Origin: Dysgonomonas mossii DSM 22836
GTDB lineage: Bacteria > Bacteroidota > Bacteroidia > Bacteroidales > Dysgonomonadaceae
DNA length: 64,000 bases
Reading direction: 5' to 3'
Assembly: GCF_000213575.1 (NCBI RefSeq)
Contig: NZ_GL892004.1
Coordinates: 62,001-126,000 of the forward strand
Positions 16,990-26,625 of the stretch are shown here, one piece after another (within the stretch, counting starts at the first letter, position 1; each line of letters starts with the position of its first letter). Both the position numbers and the translations under genes were made by a program. The notes under the pieces were generated by a model that did not search any database, was not told where the DNA came from, and worked only from the letters and a program-made list of their open reading frames with translations.

Positions 16990-18936
16990 ATGGACGAACA
17001 AAACAACAATATATCAGTATTACAGACAATAAACTCTCCCTCTGACCTTAAAAATCTCAGCATTGAGGAGCTTAAGTCTCTATGTACTGAACTTAGAAGT
17101 TTTCTTATTGATCAACTAAGCAAAAATCCCGGGCATTTTGGCTCCAGTCTAGGTACAGTAGAACTTACTGTAGCCCTGCATTACATATACAATACACCCT
17201 ACGACCGCATTGTATGGGATGTGGGTCACCAAGCATATAGCCACAAGATACTGACAGGCAGAAGAGACCTGTTTCATACCAATCGTAAATTCGGGGGTCT
17301 TTCAGGATTTCCAAATCCAAAAGAAAGCGAATACGATGCCTTTATTGCAGGACATGCGTCAAATTCAATCTCGGCAGCGTTGGGGATGGCTGTTGCTTCT
17401 TCCCTAAAGCATGAAAACAGGCATGTGGTAGCCGTAATAGGTGATGGCTCAATGACCGGAGGGTTAGCTTATGAAGCTCTCAACAATGCAAGTTCTCAGC
17501 CAAATGATATACTTATCATACTCAATGATAATGATATGGCTATAGATGATAATGTTGGGGGTATGCGCGATTATTTGGTAAAAATGACTACCTCACCCAC
17601 CTATAACAGGGTAAGGAATGATGTTTATCAAAAGTTTAAAAAAGGAAACCTTATTACCGAACAGGGTAAAAATCTTATCCTTCGTTTCAACAATAGTTTG
17701 AAATCACTGTTGACCAAACAACAGAACATGTTTGAAGGGTTTAATATACGATATTTTGGTCCTATTGATGGGCACGACTTACCAAACCTGATTCGGATAT
17801 TACAAAATATAAAGGATATGAAAGGACCTAAGATTCTACATATCCATACGATTAAAGGAAAAGGATTTAAACCGGCAGAAGTTTCTGCTACAGTATGGCA
17901 TGCTCCGGGTAAGTTTGACAAAGAAACCGGAGAACGTATTGTGACAAAGTCAAAAGATCAGCCACAACTCTTTCAAGATGTGTTTGGACATACACTTGTA
18001 GAACTGGCTAAGAAAGATAAGCGTGTTGTAGGGATTACTCCTGCTATGCCAACCGGATCGTCTATGACCTATATGATGAAAGAATTCCCGGACAGGGCAT
18101 TCGATGTAGGTATTGCCGAAGCACATGCTGTCACCTATTCGGCCGGATTGGCAAAAGAAGGATTATTACCGTTCTGCAACATCTACTCATCATTTATGCA
18201 ACGAGCTTACGATCAGGTCATACATGATGTAGCACTTCAAAAACTACATGTAATTATGTGTCTCGACCGAGCAGGATTGGTAGGAGAAGACGGGCCAACA
18301 CACCATGGAGCATTCGATCTTGCTTATATGCGCTGTGTTCCGAACCTGACTATCGCCGCTCCTTTCGACGAGCATTATCTGCGCCACCTGATGTATACAG
18401 CCGCTTACGGAAACGAAGGCCCATTTGTGATCCGATATCCAAGAGGACAGGGTATACTGAAAGATTGGGAGTGCGAAATGCAAAAACTGGAAATAGGAAA
18501 AGGGCGCAAGCTGAAAGATGGTAAAGATCTTGCCGTTTTATCAATAGGTGCAATAGGAAATACCGCACGCGAAGCTATCCACATCGTTGAAGACGAAGGC
18601 TACTCTATCGCACATTACGACATGATATTCCTTAAACCTCTGGATACTGCAATCTTGAAAGAGGTGGCAGAGAACTTTACCCATGTATTGACTATCGAAA
18701 ACGGTGTTATCAACGGAGGATTCGGAAGTGCGGTTTTGGAATACTTTGCAGACAATAACTATTTGAACATAAATGTAGTGCGTGTAGGCATACAGGATAA
18801 ATTTGTAACACACGGATCGGTTGCTGACCTGAAAAAACTATGTGAGCTTGACATACAAGGATTGGTAAAACGGATGCAGTCGATTTTGCATAAGCAAATA
18901 AGCCCTAATAACATAGAAGAAAAAATATATAAGTAA
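16990..18936 (+). CDS. dxs: 1-deoxy-D-xylulose-5-phosphate synthase
   Basis: Dxs condenses pyruvate and glyceraldehyde 3-phosphate with thiamine diphosphate, the first step of the MEP isoprenoid pathway. I place the start at the ATG at 16990 ([10 protein letters not shown], 648 residues). An upstream in-frame TTG at 16939 adds 17 residues ([12 protein letters not shown]...) that overlap the promoter and are not family-like. The TPP motif GDGSMTGG is at residues 151-158 with NDNDMAID after it, and the transketolase middle domain has [16 protein letters not shown]. The C-terminal domain is complete. trkA starts 6 bases after the stop, so dxs, trkA and trkH form an operon. Confidence 0.96.
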   Translation: MDEQNNNISVLQTINSPSDLKNLSIEELKSLCTELRSFLIDQLSKNPGHFGSSLGTVELTVALHYIYNTPYDRIVWDVGHQAYSHKILTGRRDLFHTNRKFGGLSGFPNPKESEYDAFIAGHASNSISAALGMAVASSLKHENRHVVAVIGDGSMTGGLAYEALNNASSQPNDILIILNDNDMAIDDNVGGMRDYLVKMTTSPTYNRVRNDVYQKFKKGNLITEQGKNLILRFNNSLKSLLTKQQNMFEGFNIRYFGPIDGHDLPNLIRILQNIKDMKGPKILHIHTIKGKGFKPAEVSATVWHAPGKFDKETGERIVTKSKDQPQLFQDVFGHTLVELAKKDKRVVGITPAMPTGSSMTYMMKEFPDRAFDVGIAEAHAVTYSAGLAKEGLLPFCNIYSSFMQRAYDQVIHDVALQKLHVIMCLDRAGLVGEDGPTHHGAFDLAYMRCVPNLTIAAPFDEHYLRHLMYTAAYGNEGPFVIRYPRGQGILKDWECEMQKLEIGKGRKLKDGKDLAVLSIGAIGNTAREAIHIVEDEGYSIAHYDMIFLKPLDTAILKEVAENFTHVLTIENGVINGGFGSAVLEYFADNNYLNINVVRVGIQDKFVTHGSVADLKKLCELDIQGLVKRMQSILHKQISPNNIEEKIYK

Positions 18937-18942
18937 GAGTCG

Positions 18943-20280
18943 ATGAGAATTGTAATTGCAGGTGCGGGTGCTGTAGGAACACATTTAGCAAAACTATTAT
19001 CAGCAGAAAACCAAGACGTTGTACTCATGGACGCTGATAAGGAGAAGCTCAACTTCCTTGGCTCTAATCTTGAAATAATGACAATGACCGGGTCTTGCAC
19101 TTCCCTGAAAGATTTGATGGAAGTGGATATAAAAGAAGCGGATTTCTTTATCGGTGTCACCCCTGACGAATCTACAAACATAACAGCCTGCTTATTGGCT
19201 GCGAATATGGGAGCGAAGAAGACCTTTGCTCGCATCGATAATTACGAATACCTCTTACCCAAGAATAAAGAGTTTTTTGAGAAGCTAGGGATCAACTCTA
19301 TGGTTTACCCGGAAATGCTGGCGGCTAAAGAAATAGTGTCAGCCTTAAAACGTCCGTGGGTACGCCAATGGATAGAACTTTGCGATGGCAATATATTACT
19401 CGCCGGAATCAAGATAAGAGAAAACTCGGAGTTGGTAAATAAATACCTCTTCGATTTAAGCAGCAAGGACAAGAAATTCCACATCGTTGCTATCAAACGA
19501 AAGAACGTCACTATCATTCCTACAGGAAAGGATATGATTTTAGCGGGCGACATCGTATTCTTTACCGCAACAAAAGAAAACGTAAATGAATTGCCCGTAA
19601 TAGCAGGTAAAGCTAGTTTTGAGGTTAAAAACATTATGATAATGGGCGGAAGCCGTATCGCTATCCGCACCTGCCAGTACTTACCCGACAGCACAAATAT
19701 CAAACTATTAGAATCCGATAAAGAGAAAAGCTACCAACTCTTAGAAAAGCTGCCAAAGAACGTAACCGTGTTTCACAATGACGGACGCAATGCCGAGTTT
19801 CTTTTGCAAGAGGGAATCAAGGATATAGACGCATTTGTGGCTGTAACCGGGAACTCGGAAGCTAACATTCTCGCATGTATGGCTGCCAAACGCTTTGGTG
19901 TACGCAAAACTGTAGCCGAAGTAGAAAATATGGACTATATGTCGATGGCCGAGAATCTAGATATCGGCTCTATTATAAATAAGAAACTAATAACAGTAAG
20001 CAACATATACAGATTTCTGCTCAGTGCAGACGTATCTAACGTAAAGTCATTAACAATCGCCAATGCAGACGTAGCGGAGATTATAGCTCGACCAAACTCT
20101 TATGTAACCAAGAAGGAGGTAAAGAAGCTAACGCTACCCAAGAATGTCACTTTGGGCGGATTGATACGCAATGGAGAACCGATGATGATCGATGGTGATA
20201 CTTTGATAGAGCCTTACGATCATGTGGTCGTTTTCTGTTTGGATGACACGCTGCGTGATGCCGAGAAAATGTTCCATTAA
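18943..20280 (+). CDS. trkA: Trk potassium uptake regulatory subunit TrkA
   Basis: This 445-residue cytoplasmic protein gates the TrkH potassium channel in response to nucleotides. It has the duplicated architecture of TrkA: RCK-N (GAGAVGTHLAKLL, residues 7-19) plus RCK-C, then a second RCK-N (about 228-350) plus RCK-C. The first half keeps the GxGxxG nucleotide site and a downstream acidic residue (MDADK). The second half has MGGSRIAIRTCQYL, so its Gly-rich loop is degenerate, which is common for the second repeat. It lies between dxs and trkH with 6- and 15-base gaps. Confidence 0.96.
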   Translation: MRIVIAGAGAVGTHLAKLLSAENQDVVLMDADKEKLNFLGSNLEIMTMTGSCTSLKDLMEVDIKEADFFIGVTPDESTNITACLLAANMGAKKTFARIDNYEYLLPKNKEFFEKLGINSMVYPEMLAAKEIVSALKRPWVRQWIELCDGNILLAGIKIRENSELVNKYLFDLSSKDKKFHIVAIKRKNVTIIPTGKDMILAGDIVFFTATKENVNELPVIAGKASFEVKNIMIMGGSRIAIRTCQYLPDSTNIKLLESDKEKSYQLLEKLPKNVTVFHNDGRNAEFLLQEGIKDIDAFVAVTGNSEANILACMAAKRFGVRKTVAEVENMDYMSMAENLDIGSIINKKLITVSNIYRFLLSADVSNVKSLTIANADVAEIIARPNSYVTKKEVKKLTLPKNVTLGGLIRNGEPMMIDGDTLIEPYDHVVVFCLDDTLRDAEKMFH

Positions 20281-20295
20281 CAGGATAAAAAGTCC

Positions 20296-21753
20296 ATGAG
20301 CAATTTTAATTACCGGTTTGTACTAAAAACAATTGGATTTTTGCTTGTCATCGAATCGCTATTCATGATGAGTGCTACCATTGTTTCTTTTTACTTACAC
20401 GAAGCGGCCGGCGATGCAATGCTCATAAGCTCTACAATAACATTCTTTGCAGGAGCTTTTATCCGATTGGTAGGAACCGAAGATTTCCCAAAACCAATCG
20501 GCAAGCGAGAGAGCTTCTTTATGGTGGCTGTTTCGTGGATCGTATTATCGGCATTCGGTATGCTTCCTTATTATCTGAGCAACTCGATACCCAGTGTCAG
20601 TAATGCCTACTTCGAAACCATTTCGGGACTGACTGCAACCGGTGCAACCATCCTAAACGACATAGAGAGTATGCCCAAGGGACTTCTCTTCTGGCGCAGT
20701 ATAACCCAATGGATGGGAGGATTGGGAATCGTATTGTTCGTGGCCACGATCCTACCCATGGGAGGTAATGCATCTGTAATGTACGATGCCGAAGTCACAG
20801 GGATAGGGTACGACCGTTTTCGCCCGCGCATATCACAAATAGCCAAACGGCTATGGCTGGTTTATATATTCCTCACAGGAATTCTTGTCGTACTGCTTTG
20901 GATAGGCCCAATGAGCTTGTTCGATGCTGTTTGTCATGCTTTTACAACAATATCCACTGCCGGATTTTCCACAAAACAAGATAGTATCGCCCATTGGAAC
21001 TCGGCTTACATAGAATATGTCATTACACTCTTTATGTTCATCGGGGGAATAAACTTTACACTGATCTACTTCTTCATGAAAGGCAGTGCTAAAAAGTTGT
21101 ACCAAAATGAAGAGTTTAAGTGGTATGTATCTATTATCATTCTCTTTGTTGTCATTATTGCCATCGGGCTTTACAGCACGGGTAAAATAGAAGGAGTAGA
21201 AAAAGCCTTTCGTACATCTCTGTTTCAGGTAGTAGCAATGCTTACAACCACCTGTTACTCTACAGATAACATAATAGGGTGGGGCTCTTTCTATCAGTTC
21301 TTAGTTATCATATTTATGGTCTTCGGAGCATGTGCCGGATCTACTGCGGGAGGTATCAAGATAGTGAGGATCATTATTTTGTTTAAGAATTCGATCAATG
21401 AGTTTAAACGTCAGGTACACCCCAATGCGATACTCCCTATCCGATTGAATAACCATGTGATTTCAATAGACGTAGTAACCAAGGTCTTGGCTTTTATCTT
21501 CCTATACCTTGCCATCCTTATTTTCAGCTGTTTACTTTTGTCCTTATCGGGAATGCAATTCGAGAATGCTCTCGGAGCAGCAGTTTCATGTCTCGGAAAC
21601 GTGGGAGGTGGATTGGCTGAGATAGGCAATACAGGCAGTTTTTCAGAAGTACCAACCGAGTCGAAATGGTATCTCAGCTTCCTTATGCTGACAGGGCGTT
21701 TAGAGCTATTTACTGTACTCTCTTTATTTATGCCTGCTTTCTGGAGAAGATAA
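20296..21753 (+). CDS. trkH: Trk potassium transporter membrane subunit TrkH
   Basis: The 485-residue inner-membrane protein is the pore of the Trk potassium uptake system. It is made of four M1-P-M2 repeats, with filter-type Gly turns seen in SGLTATGATIL, TTISTAGFS, TTTCYSTDN and SCLGNVGGGL. Length and hydrophobic profile are normal for the family. It follows trkA by 15 bases. Its stop is only 3 bases from the stop of the converging ABC permease gene, with no visible terminator between them, so the two transcripts probably overlap at their 3' ends. Confidence 0.96.
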   Translation: MSNFNYRFVLKTIGFLLVIESLFMMSATIVSFYLHEAAGDAMLISSTITFFAGAFIRLVGTEDFPKPIGKRESFFMVAVSWIVLSAFGMLPYYLSNSIPSVSNAYFETISGLTATGATILNDIESMPKGLLFWRSITQWMGGLGIVLFVATILPMGGNASVMYDAEVTGIGYDRFRPRISQIAKRLWLVYIFLTGILVVLLWIGPMSLFDAVCHAFTTISTAGFSTKQDSIAHWNSAYIEYVITLFMFIGGINFTLIYFFMKGSAKKLYQNEEFKWYVSIIILFVVIIAIGLYSTGKIEGVEKAFRTSLFQVVAMLTTTCYSTDNIIGWGSFYQFLVIIFMVFGACAGSTAGGIKIVRIIILFKNSINEFKRQVHPNAILPIRLNNHVISIDVVTKVLAFIFLYLAILIFSCLLLSLSGMQFENALGAAVSCLGNVGGGLAEIGNTGSFSEVPTESKWYLSFLMLTGRLELFTVLSLFMPAFWRR

Positions 21754-21756
21754 CAA

Positions 21757-22518
21757 TCACATATTCTTCCACTTACACAAGATGCTATCTAACAGGTCTA
21801 CAATCAGGAATAAGATAAAACCGATCAGAGAAAGAACAATTATACCAAAATACATTTGGACGTAATCCACACGCATTTGTGAATCGGTAATATAAAATCC
21901 CAATCCTTTATCCGTTCCGAATGTCTCAATAAAGAACAAAGCCGATGTTGCGATACCCAATGCCACACGAAGCGAAGAAAAAACTTCGGGCAAAATAGCA
22001 GGCAAGGTAATATGTCTCATTTTTTGTAGGCCCGTTGCCCCAAATGAAATAAGGACGTAGTAATTTTCTTTCGATATATTTTTTACAGCATCACGTATCG
22101 TTATGATCAACTGAAAAACGACAATCAATATAACAATAACAATCTTTGACGTCTCACCCAGATCAAATAATACCATGATGATAGGCAAAAGAGCTAATTT
22201 GGGAATCGGGTAAGAAAAATAGATCATTGGACCTAAAAGACTATTCACCCTCTTACTATATCCCATCCATACGCCTAACACTAAAGCTATTCCCAAAGAT
22301 ATACCTATACTATATGCTATCCGCCGCAAGCTGGCGAATGCATGGTCTAATATGCCGTTTTCGAAAGCTTTGGAGTATCCACTATAAACCTCTGTAGGGA
22401 AAGGCAGTGCCTTCAAACTAAGACAGGCAGCAAGAATATACCATATAACATTAAACAAGATAAAGCCGCCTATTATATAGCCGAAATAATTGAAAATATG
22501 TTTTCTACGCTTTGTCAT
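21757..22518 (-). CDS. ABC importer permease (NitT/TauT type)
   Basis: This 253-residue membrane protein has about six transmembrane segments and a cytoplasmic EAA-like loop (YYVLISFGATGLQKMRHITLP, about 155-175), as in BPD_transp_1 permeases of the nitrate/sulfonate/taurine/thiamine-precursor family. It is the last gene of a three-gene operon read on the minus strand: binding lipoprotein, ATPase, permease. Its start overlaps the stop of the ATPase gene by one base. The substrate cannot be assigned. Confidence 0.92.
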   Translation of the reverse strand: MTKRRKHIFNYFGYIIGGFILFNVIWYILAACLSLKALPFPTEVYSGYSKAFENGILDHAFASLRRIAYSIGISLGIALVLGVWMGYSKRVNSLLGPMIYFSYPIPKLALLPIIMVLFDLGETSKIVIVILIVVFQLIITIRDAVKNISKENYYVLISFGATGLQKMRHITLPAILPEVFSSLRVALGIATSALFFIETFGTDKGLGFYITDSQMRVDYVQMYFGIIVLSLIGFILFLIVDLLDSILCKWKNM

Positions 22519-23237
22519 CAGTACCCTATTTTATTGATAATAGATGCCACAAACCTCAACTTTTCCTCTTGGTACTCGGATACGTTGAACAAGGGGTTTT
22601 CTACCTGATGAATAATTCTTCCCGGCGATTTGCTCATTACAATAATATGCTCACCAATAGATACAGCCTCATGTATATTGTGCGTGATAAACAGGGTAGT
22701 TACTTTATATTTCTCCCACAGACGGAGGAAAAGCCGTTGAGATGCTTCGGAAGTAAATGTATCTAATGATGAAAACGGTTCGTCCATCAACAGAATATCA
22801 GGCTGAGAGATGAAGGCACGAGCCAGAGCCACACGTTGTTTCTGCCCCCCACTCAATTGCGAAGGATAGCGGTTTTGAATATCATTGATCTCCAACGAGT
22901 TGATAATCTCTGAAACTTCAGCCTCTCTCAACACCTTAGTGCTATTGAGCTTATAAGAGAGGAAGATATTCTCTTCCACTGTTTTCCACTCCAGCAAACC
23001 ATAGTGTTGTGGTACATATCCGATAGATACTCCTCTGGGAGTAAATGCTTCTCCATTAAAAGCAATCTGCCCGCTATAATTTCTTATGATCCCGCAAAGC
23101 ACTTTCAACAAAGTAGACTTGCCGCATCCCGAAGGGCCTATAAGCGAATATATTTCCCCCTTTTTTATAGTTAGGGAGAAATCATTCAACGCTACAGTAT
23201 TTCCGTATTTTACCTCCAGGTTTTCTATCGACAGCAT
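22518..23237 (-). CDS. ABC importer ATP-binding protein (NitT/TauT type)
   Basis: The 239-residue cytoplasmic ATPase shows Walker A GPSGCGKST (residues 34-42), the Q-loop (GYVPQHYGLLEW), the signature LSGGQKQRVALARAF, Walker B ILLMDEPFSSLD and the switch His (FITHNIHEA). It powers import through the neighbouring permease. The gene lies 5 bases after the binding-protein gene and overlaps the permease gene by one base, so the three are co-transcribed. Confidence 0.95.
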   Translation of the reverse strand: MLSIENLEVKYGNTVALNDFSLTIKKGEIYSLIGPSGCGKSTLLKVLCGIIRNYSGQIAFNGEAFTPRGVSIGYVPQHYGLLEWKTVEENIFLSYKLNSTKVLREAEVSEIINSLEINDIQNRYPSQLSGGQKQRVALARAFISQPDILLMDEPFSSLDTFTSEASQRLFLRLWEKYKVTTLFITHNIHEAVSIGEHIIVMSKSPGRIIHQVENPLFNVSEYQEEKLRFVASIINKIGY

Positions 23238-23242
23238 GTCTA

Positions 23243-24181
23243 TTATTTAGTCAGTTGATCATTTATAAGATTCTCAACTTTGAAATCAGCTTTAAGCAGA
23301 TTTTTGCCTCCAAGCCAGCTTATCACTTGTTGTATATCTTTGTCTGCAACAGTTACAGGCTGAGCATCGGTATAAGCAGGTAGAGTGACTTTCTCTGCAA
23401 CGGGCTCAGGAAACTGAAGCTCTTTTACCAATATATCTTTTATATCTGCTACAGTATGTGAGTTCAGATAAGCCACACCCTCATTGTAAGCCGCATACAT
23501 TTTCTTAATAGCTTCACTCTTCGTGTCTATTACCTTCTGGGAAAAGACAATACCTGTAACAGTATATTTCAGGCTATCCATAGATACAAGCAGTTTGCAA
23601 CCTTCGCTTGCAGCGATCAGGGCAAACGGATTAGGTAATCCTGTAGCATCTATTTTATTATTCCGCAACATCTCGAAGCGAGTCGGTATTTTATTTATCT
23701 CCACTTTCTCTACATCGTTAGAAGTTAGGCCTACGCTAGCCAAAGCCATATCTACACAGAAATCGATCACTGTATTTTGAGAAACAGCTATCTTCTTGCC
23801 TTTCAGCTCCACCAAGTTATTTATCCCCGACTGTGCCCCGGCTACAATATAAAATGGCGCTTGACACTTAGAAGTAAGCTTCATATCAAACCCTCCCGAT
23901 GCCAGCAATGCAGCACTGGTATAGTCGGTTACACCTCCGTCTACAGTTCCGCTCTGAAAAGCCATATCTCGTTCATTGGCAGACATAAATTTCTGAATTT
24001 TTACGTCTACACCATGTTTTGCAAAGTAACCTTCACGCTGAGCTACTGCAAGAGGAAGATAATCCATTGAAGACATTACCCCCACTGTAAGCGTTTGTAC
24101 GGCTGCACTTTCTTGTTTTTTGCCGGAACAAGCGTTTAACAATAAACTGATAGATAAAATTGAAAATATAATATGTTTCAT
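23243..24181 (-). CDS. ABC importer substrate-binding lipoprotein (NMT1/THI5-like)
   Basis: I choose the ATG at 24181, giving 312 residues and a clean lipoprotein signal (MKHIIFSILS, lipobox LNAC with Cys18). A longer frame to 24280 adds 33 residues that do not look like a leader and overlap the promoter box at 24212-24219. The mature part resembles the NMT1/THI5 and SsuA/TauA binding-protein fold (LTVGVMSSMDYLPLAVAQREGYF; GKKIAVSQNTV). Members bind thiamine pyrimidine precursors, sulfonates, nitrate or similar small molecules. I looked for a thiamine riboswitch upstream and did not see one, so no substrate is claimed. Confidence 0.88.
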   Translation of the reverse strand: MKHIIFSILSISLLLNACSGKKQESAAVQTLTVGVMSSMDYLPLAVAQREGYFAKHGVDVKIQKFMSANERDMAFQSGTVDGGVTDYTSAALLASGGFDMKLTSKCQAPFYIVAGAQSGINNLVELKGKKIAVSQNTVIDFCVDMALASVGLTSNDVEKVEINKIPTRFEMLRNNKIDATGLPNPFALIAASEGCKLLVSMDSLKYTVTGIVFSQKVIDTKSEAIKKMYAAYNEGVAYLNSHTVADIKDILVKELQFPEPVAEKVTLPAYTDAQPVTVADKDIQQVISWLGGKNLLKADFKVENLINDQLTK

Positions 24182-24211
24182 AATTTGTATAAATAAAATA
24201 ATATGTGATTG

Positions 24212-24219
24212 CAAAAATA
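24212..24219 (-). promoter_or_regulatory. -7 box for the ABC importer operon
   Basis: The minus strand reads TATTTTTG, matching TAnnTTTG, 30 bases before the lipoprotein start at 24181. No -33 partner is clear. Confidence 0.4.
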
Positions 24220-24524
24220 AGGGAAATAAATCAATAAAATTAGCAGAACGACCACAAAGAAGCATCACAGCCTCTCTCATATATTCAACCCCAAATTGTT
24301 AAAAGGTGACAACCAGCGGTCACAGGAGCGAAGCGTATGTAAAGGTGACAGTTTTCAGTACTTTTTATATTGTCACTTTTCATTGCAATTAAACAACACG
24401 AAGAGCCACTCATATATAAGACAATTATCTCATTAATAAATAATAGGACAATCAGATAAAGCTGAAAATTACACCCCGACATTAAATATCTCATAGCCCT
24501 GACCTTTTACTCACAACTTCTTTT
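24220..24524. other. Intergenic region between ABC operon and hisS
   Basis: The 379-base gap 24182-24560 separates divergent genes. It holds the -7 boxes of both, a small inverted repeat (GTGAC at 24306-24310 with GTCAC at 24319-24323), and a larger hairpin at 24341-24380. I see no T-box, thiamine riboswitch or RNA gene. The frames present are not coding-like. Confidence 0.5.
24341..24380 (+). repeat. Weaker relative of the GGTGACA hairpin (copy 3)
   Basis: AAAGGTGACA at 24341-24350 pairs with TGTCACTTTT at 24371-24380 with one G-T mismatch and a 20-base loop. The arms match those of the hairpin at 3287-3337. It lies about 145 bases upstream of the hisS -7 box. Confidence 0.4.
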
Positions 24525-24532
24525 TACCTTTG
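24525..24532 (+). promoter_or_regulatory. -7 box for hisS
   Basis: TACCTTTG matches the Bacteroidetes -7 consensus, 28 bases before the hisS ATG. No clear -33 TTTG is present. Confidence 0.5.
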
Positions 24533-24560
24533 CATCCTGAATATTTTTAATCGATAAGTA

Positions 24561-25919
24561 ATGTCACAACCTTCAATTCCTAAAGGAACAAGAGATTTTT
24601 CGCCGGAAGAAATGGCGAAGCGTAACTATATTTTCGACACTATCCGTGAAGTTTTCAAACTCTATGGCTTTCGTCAGATAGAAACTCCGGCAATGGAAAA
24701 CCTATCAACACTGATGGGAAAATACGGAGAAGAGGGCGATAAGCTTCTATTCAAAATACTCAACTCGGGCGATTACCTGAAAGATTTATCCAATGAAGAA
24801 TTATTGGAGAAAAACTCTACCCGCCTTGCAACTAAAATAAGCGAGAAAGGACTTCGTTACGACCTCACTGTGCCATTTGCACGCTATGTTGTAATGCACC
24901 GAAACGAAATAACATTCCCCTTCAAACGCTATCAGATACAACCCGTTTGGCGTGCCGACCGACCACAAAAAGGACGTTACCGCGAATTCTTCCAATGCGA
25001 CGCTGACATCGTTGGCTCCGATTCCCTTATCAACGAAGTGGAATTGATTCAAATTGCAGATGAAGTATTCAGCCGCTTCGGCATCCGGGTGAGTATCAAA
25101 CTTAACAACCGCAAGATACTATCCGGTATTGCTGAGATTATTGGAGAGGCAGAAAAAATTACAGACATTACTGTTGCCATCGACAAACTGGATAAAATAG
25201 GTCTCGAAAAGGTAAACGAAGAGCTTGCCTCAAAGGGTATCCCACAAAAAGCGATCGAGCAACTTCAACCTATTATCCTTTTGCAAGGAACAAACGAAGA
25301 GAAATTAAATACCTTGAAAACAGTTCTCAAAGATTCTGAGACCGGAATACAGGGTGTTAACGAACTCGAATATATACTCAACAAACTAAAAATTGTAGGA
25401 ATGCGCTGCGAGCTTGAGCTCGATCTTACTCTTGCCAGAGGATTGAATTACTACACGGGTGCCATCATCGAAGTAAAGGCTCTCGATGTGCAAATAGGCA
25501 GTATCACCGGAGGTGGACGCTATGATAACCTGACAGGTATTTTCGGATTGTCGGGCGTTTCGGGCGTAGGGATTTCCTTCGGGGCAGACCGCATATTCGA
25601 TGTATTAAACCAGCTCGATTTATACCCAAAAGATTCGATACAAAACACACAGGTTTTGTTTGTCAACTTCGGCGAAAAAGAAGAAGCTCACATATTGCCT
25701 CTGATCTTAAAAATGCGTCAGACAGGAATCTCTACAGAGATATTCCCCGAAGCGGCGAAGATGAAAAAACAAATGTCGTATGCCGACTCTAATAAAATTC
25801 CTTATGTAGCTATAGTTGGTGAAAATGAGATAAATGAACACAAAATCACACTGAAAGATATGACATCGGGCGAACAGAAATCATTGAGCCTCGAAGAATG
25901 CATATCCATCCTTAGCTAA
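24561..25919 (+). CDS. hisS: Histidyl-tRNA synthetase
   Basis: The 452-residue class II enzyme charges tRNA-His. Motif 1 lies near residues 40-60, motif 2 is [24 protein letters not shown] (starting near residue 126, quoted here only in part as YREFFQCD), and the histidine-A/motif 3 region contains [17 protein letters not shown] and [10 protein letters not shown]. The C-terminal anticodon-binding domain (about 365-452) is present. It is expressed as a single gene from a nearby -7 box and ends at a strong terminator. Confidence 0.97.
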   Translation: MSQPSIPKGTRDFSPEEMAKRNYIFDTIREVFKLYGFRQIETPAMENLSTLMGKYGEEGDKLLFKILNSGDYLKDLSNEELLEKNSTRLATKISEKGLRYDLTVPFARYVVMHRNEITFPFKRYQIQPVWRADRPQKGRYREFFQCDADIVGSDSLINEVELIQIADEVFSRFGIRVSIKLNNRKILSGIAEIIGEAEKITDITVAIDKLDKIGLEKVNEELASKGIPQKAIEQLQPIILLQGTNEEKLNTLKTVLKDSETGIQGVNELEYILNKLKIVGMRCELELDLTLARGLNYYTGAIIEVKALDVQIGSITGGGRYDNLTGIFGLSGVSGVGISFGADRIFDVLNQLDLYPKDSIQNTQVLFVNFGEKEEAHILPLILKMRQTGISTEIFPEAAKMKKQMSYADSNKIPYVAIVGENEINEHKITLKDMTSGEQKSLSLEECISILS

Positions 25920-25937
25920 TTTATTAACAGACATATT

Positions 25938-25977
25938 AATAAGTCCTGCCTTGTTAACAACTAAGGCAGGACTTATT
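25938..25977 (+). terminator. Terminator of hisS
   Basis: A 15-bp perfect stem (25938-25952 with 25963-25977), a 10-base loop and a following T-rich run lie 18 bases after the hisS stop. It isolates hisS from the dcw cluster. Confidence 0.85.
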
Positions 25978-26083
25978 TTATATAAATACCTAGTAATCAA
26001 TAAACATACTCCACCTATCCAGTGTTAATATCATGTTTATAACCTGTTCATTTCATGTTGAAAACTTTTTCATACATTTTAAG

Positions 26084-26124
26084 TGGGGAAAGGTGGGGAA
26101 AAGTGTATAAATTTTATACCTTTA
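26084..26124 (+). promoter_or_regulatory. MraZ operator and dcw promoter
   Basis: TGGGG occurs at 26084-26088 and again at 26094-26098, with a degenerate third unit TGTAT at 26104-26108, so the repeats are spaced at exactly 10 bases. MraZ is known to bind TGGGN direct repeats with 10-base period in its own promoter. The -7-like box TACCTTTA (26117-26124) follows at once, so the operator covers the -33 region and bound MraZ should repress the cluster. The mraZ ATG is at 26162. Confidence 0.7.
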
Positions 26125-26161
26125 CGTCGAATATTGTATATTGTTAAAATTCAAAGTATTA

Positions 26162-26623
26162 ATGCTACAGTTTTTGGGAAATATCGAAGCAAAAATAGAC
26201 GCAAAAGCACGTCTTTTTGTACCTGCTTCTTTTCGTAAGATATTGCAATCTTGCGACCAGAACACATTGATACTCAGAAAAGACCTATTTCAGAACTGTC
26301 TCGTTCTCTACCCACTGGTAGTATGGGAGGAGGAAGTTGCAAAATTACGTTCACGCCTCAACAGGTGGGATATGGAGCAGCAAGCGCTGTTCCGTCAATT
26401 TGTTGTTGACGCCGAACGCCTCGAGATGGACACCAACGGGCGTATCCTTATACCAAAACGATACTGTCAGATGGTGGGAATTACTACAGATGTAAGATTC
26501 TTAGGAGTAGACAATACAATCGAAATTTGGACAAACGATGCTCTGGACAAAACACTGATACCTGCCGAGGAATTCAGTGCTCGCATTCAGGCATTAATGA
26601 ATAACAGCTCACAAAACGACTAA
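26162..26623 (+). CDS. mraZ: Transcriptional regulator MraZ
   Basis: I take the ATG at 26162 (MLQFLGNIEAKIDAKARLF, 153 residues). An in-frame TTG at 26141 adds seven residues but lies too close to the promoter box and is not family-like. MraZ has two AbrB/SpoVT-like swapped-hairpin domains: residues 1-60 with IDAKARLFVPASFRK, and about 75-130 with LEMDTNGRILIPKRY, each carrying the Asp/Gly-Arg signature. It forms rings and represses the dcw cluster through the repeats just upstream. The length matches E. coli MraZ (152). rsmH begins 2 bases after the stop. Confidence 0.95.
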   Translation: MLQFLGNIEAKIDAKARLFVPASFRKILQSCDQNTLILRKDLFQNCLVLYPLVVWEEEVAKLRSRLNRWDMEQQALFRQFVVDAERLEMDTNGRILIPKRYCQMVGITTDVRFLGVDNTIEIWTNDALDKTLIPAEEFSARIQALMNNSSQND

Positions 26624-26625
26624 TC

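Noticed and set aside
24182-24280. N-terminal extension of the ABC binding protein (MREAVMLLCG start)
   Set aside because: It would bury the lipoprotein signal 33 residues inside the protein and would cover the -7 box at 24212-24219.
24182-24560. Thiamine riboswitch or T-box before the ABC operon or hisS
   Set aside because: Neither strand has the THI-box core (CUGAGA with ACCUGA-type pairing) or a T-box specifier/antiterminator pattern.
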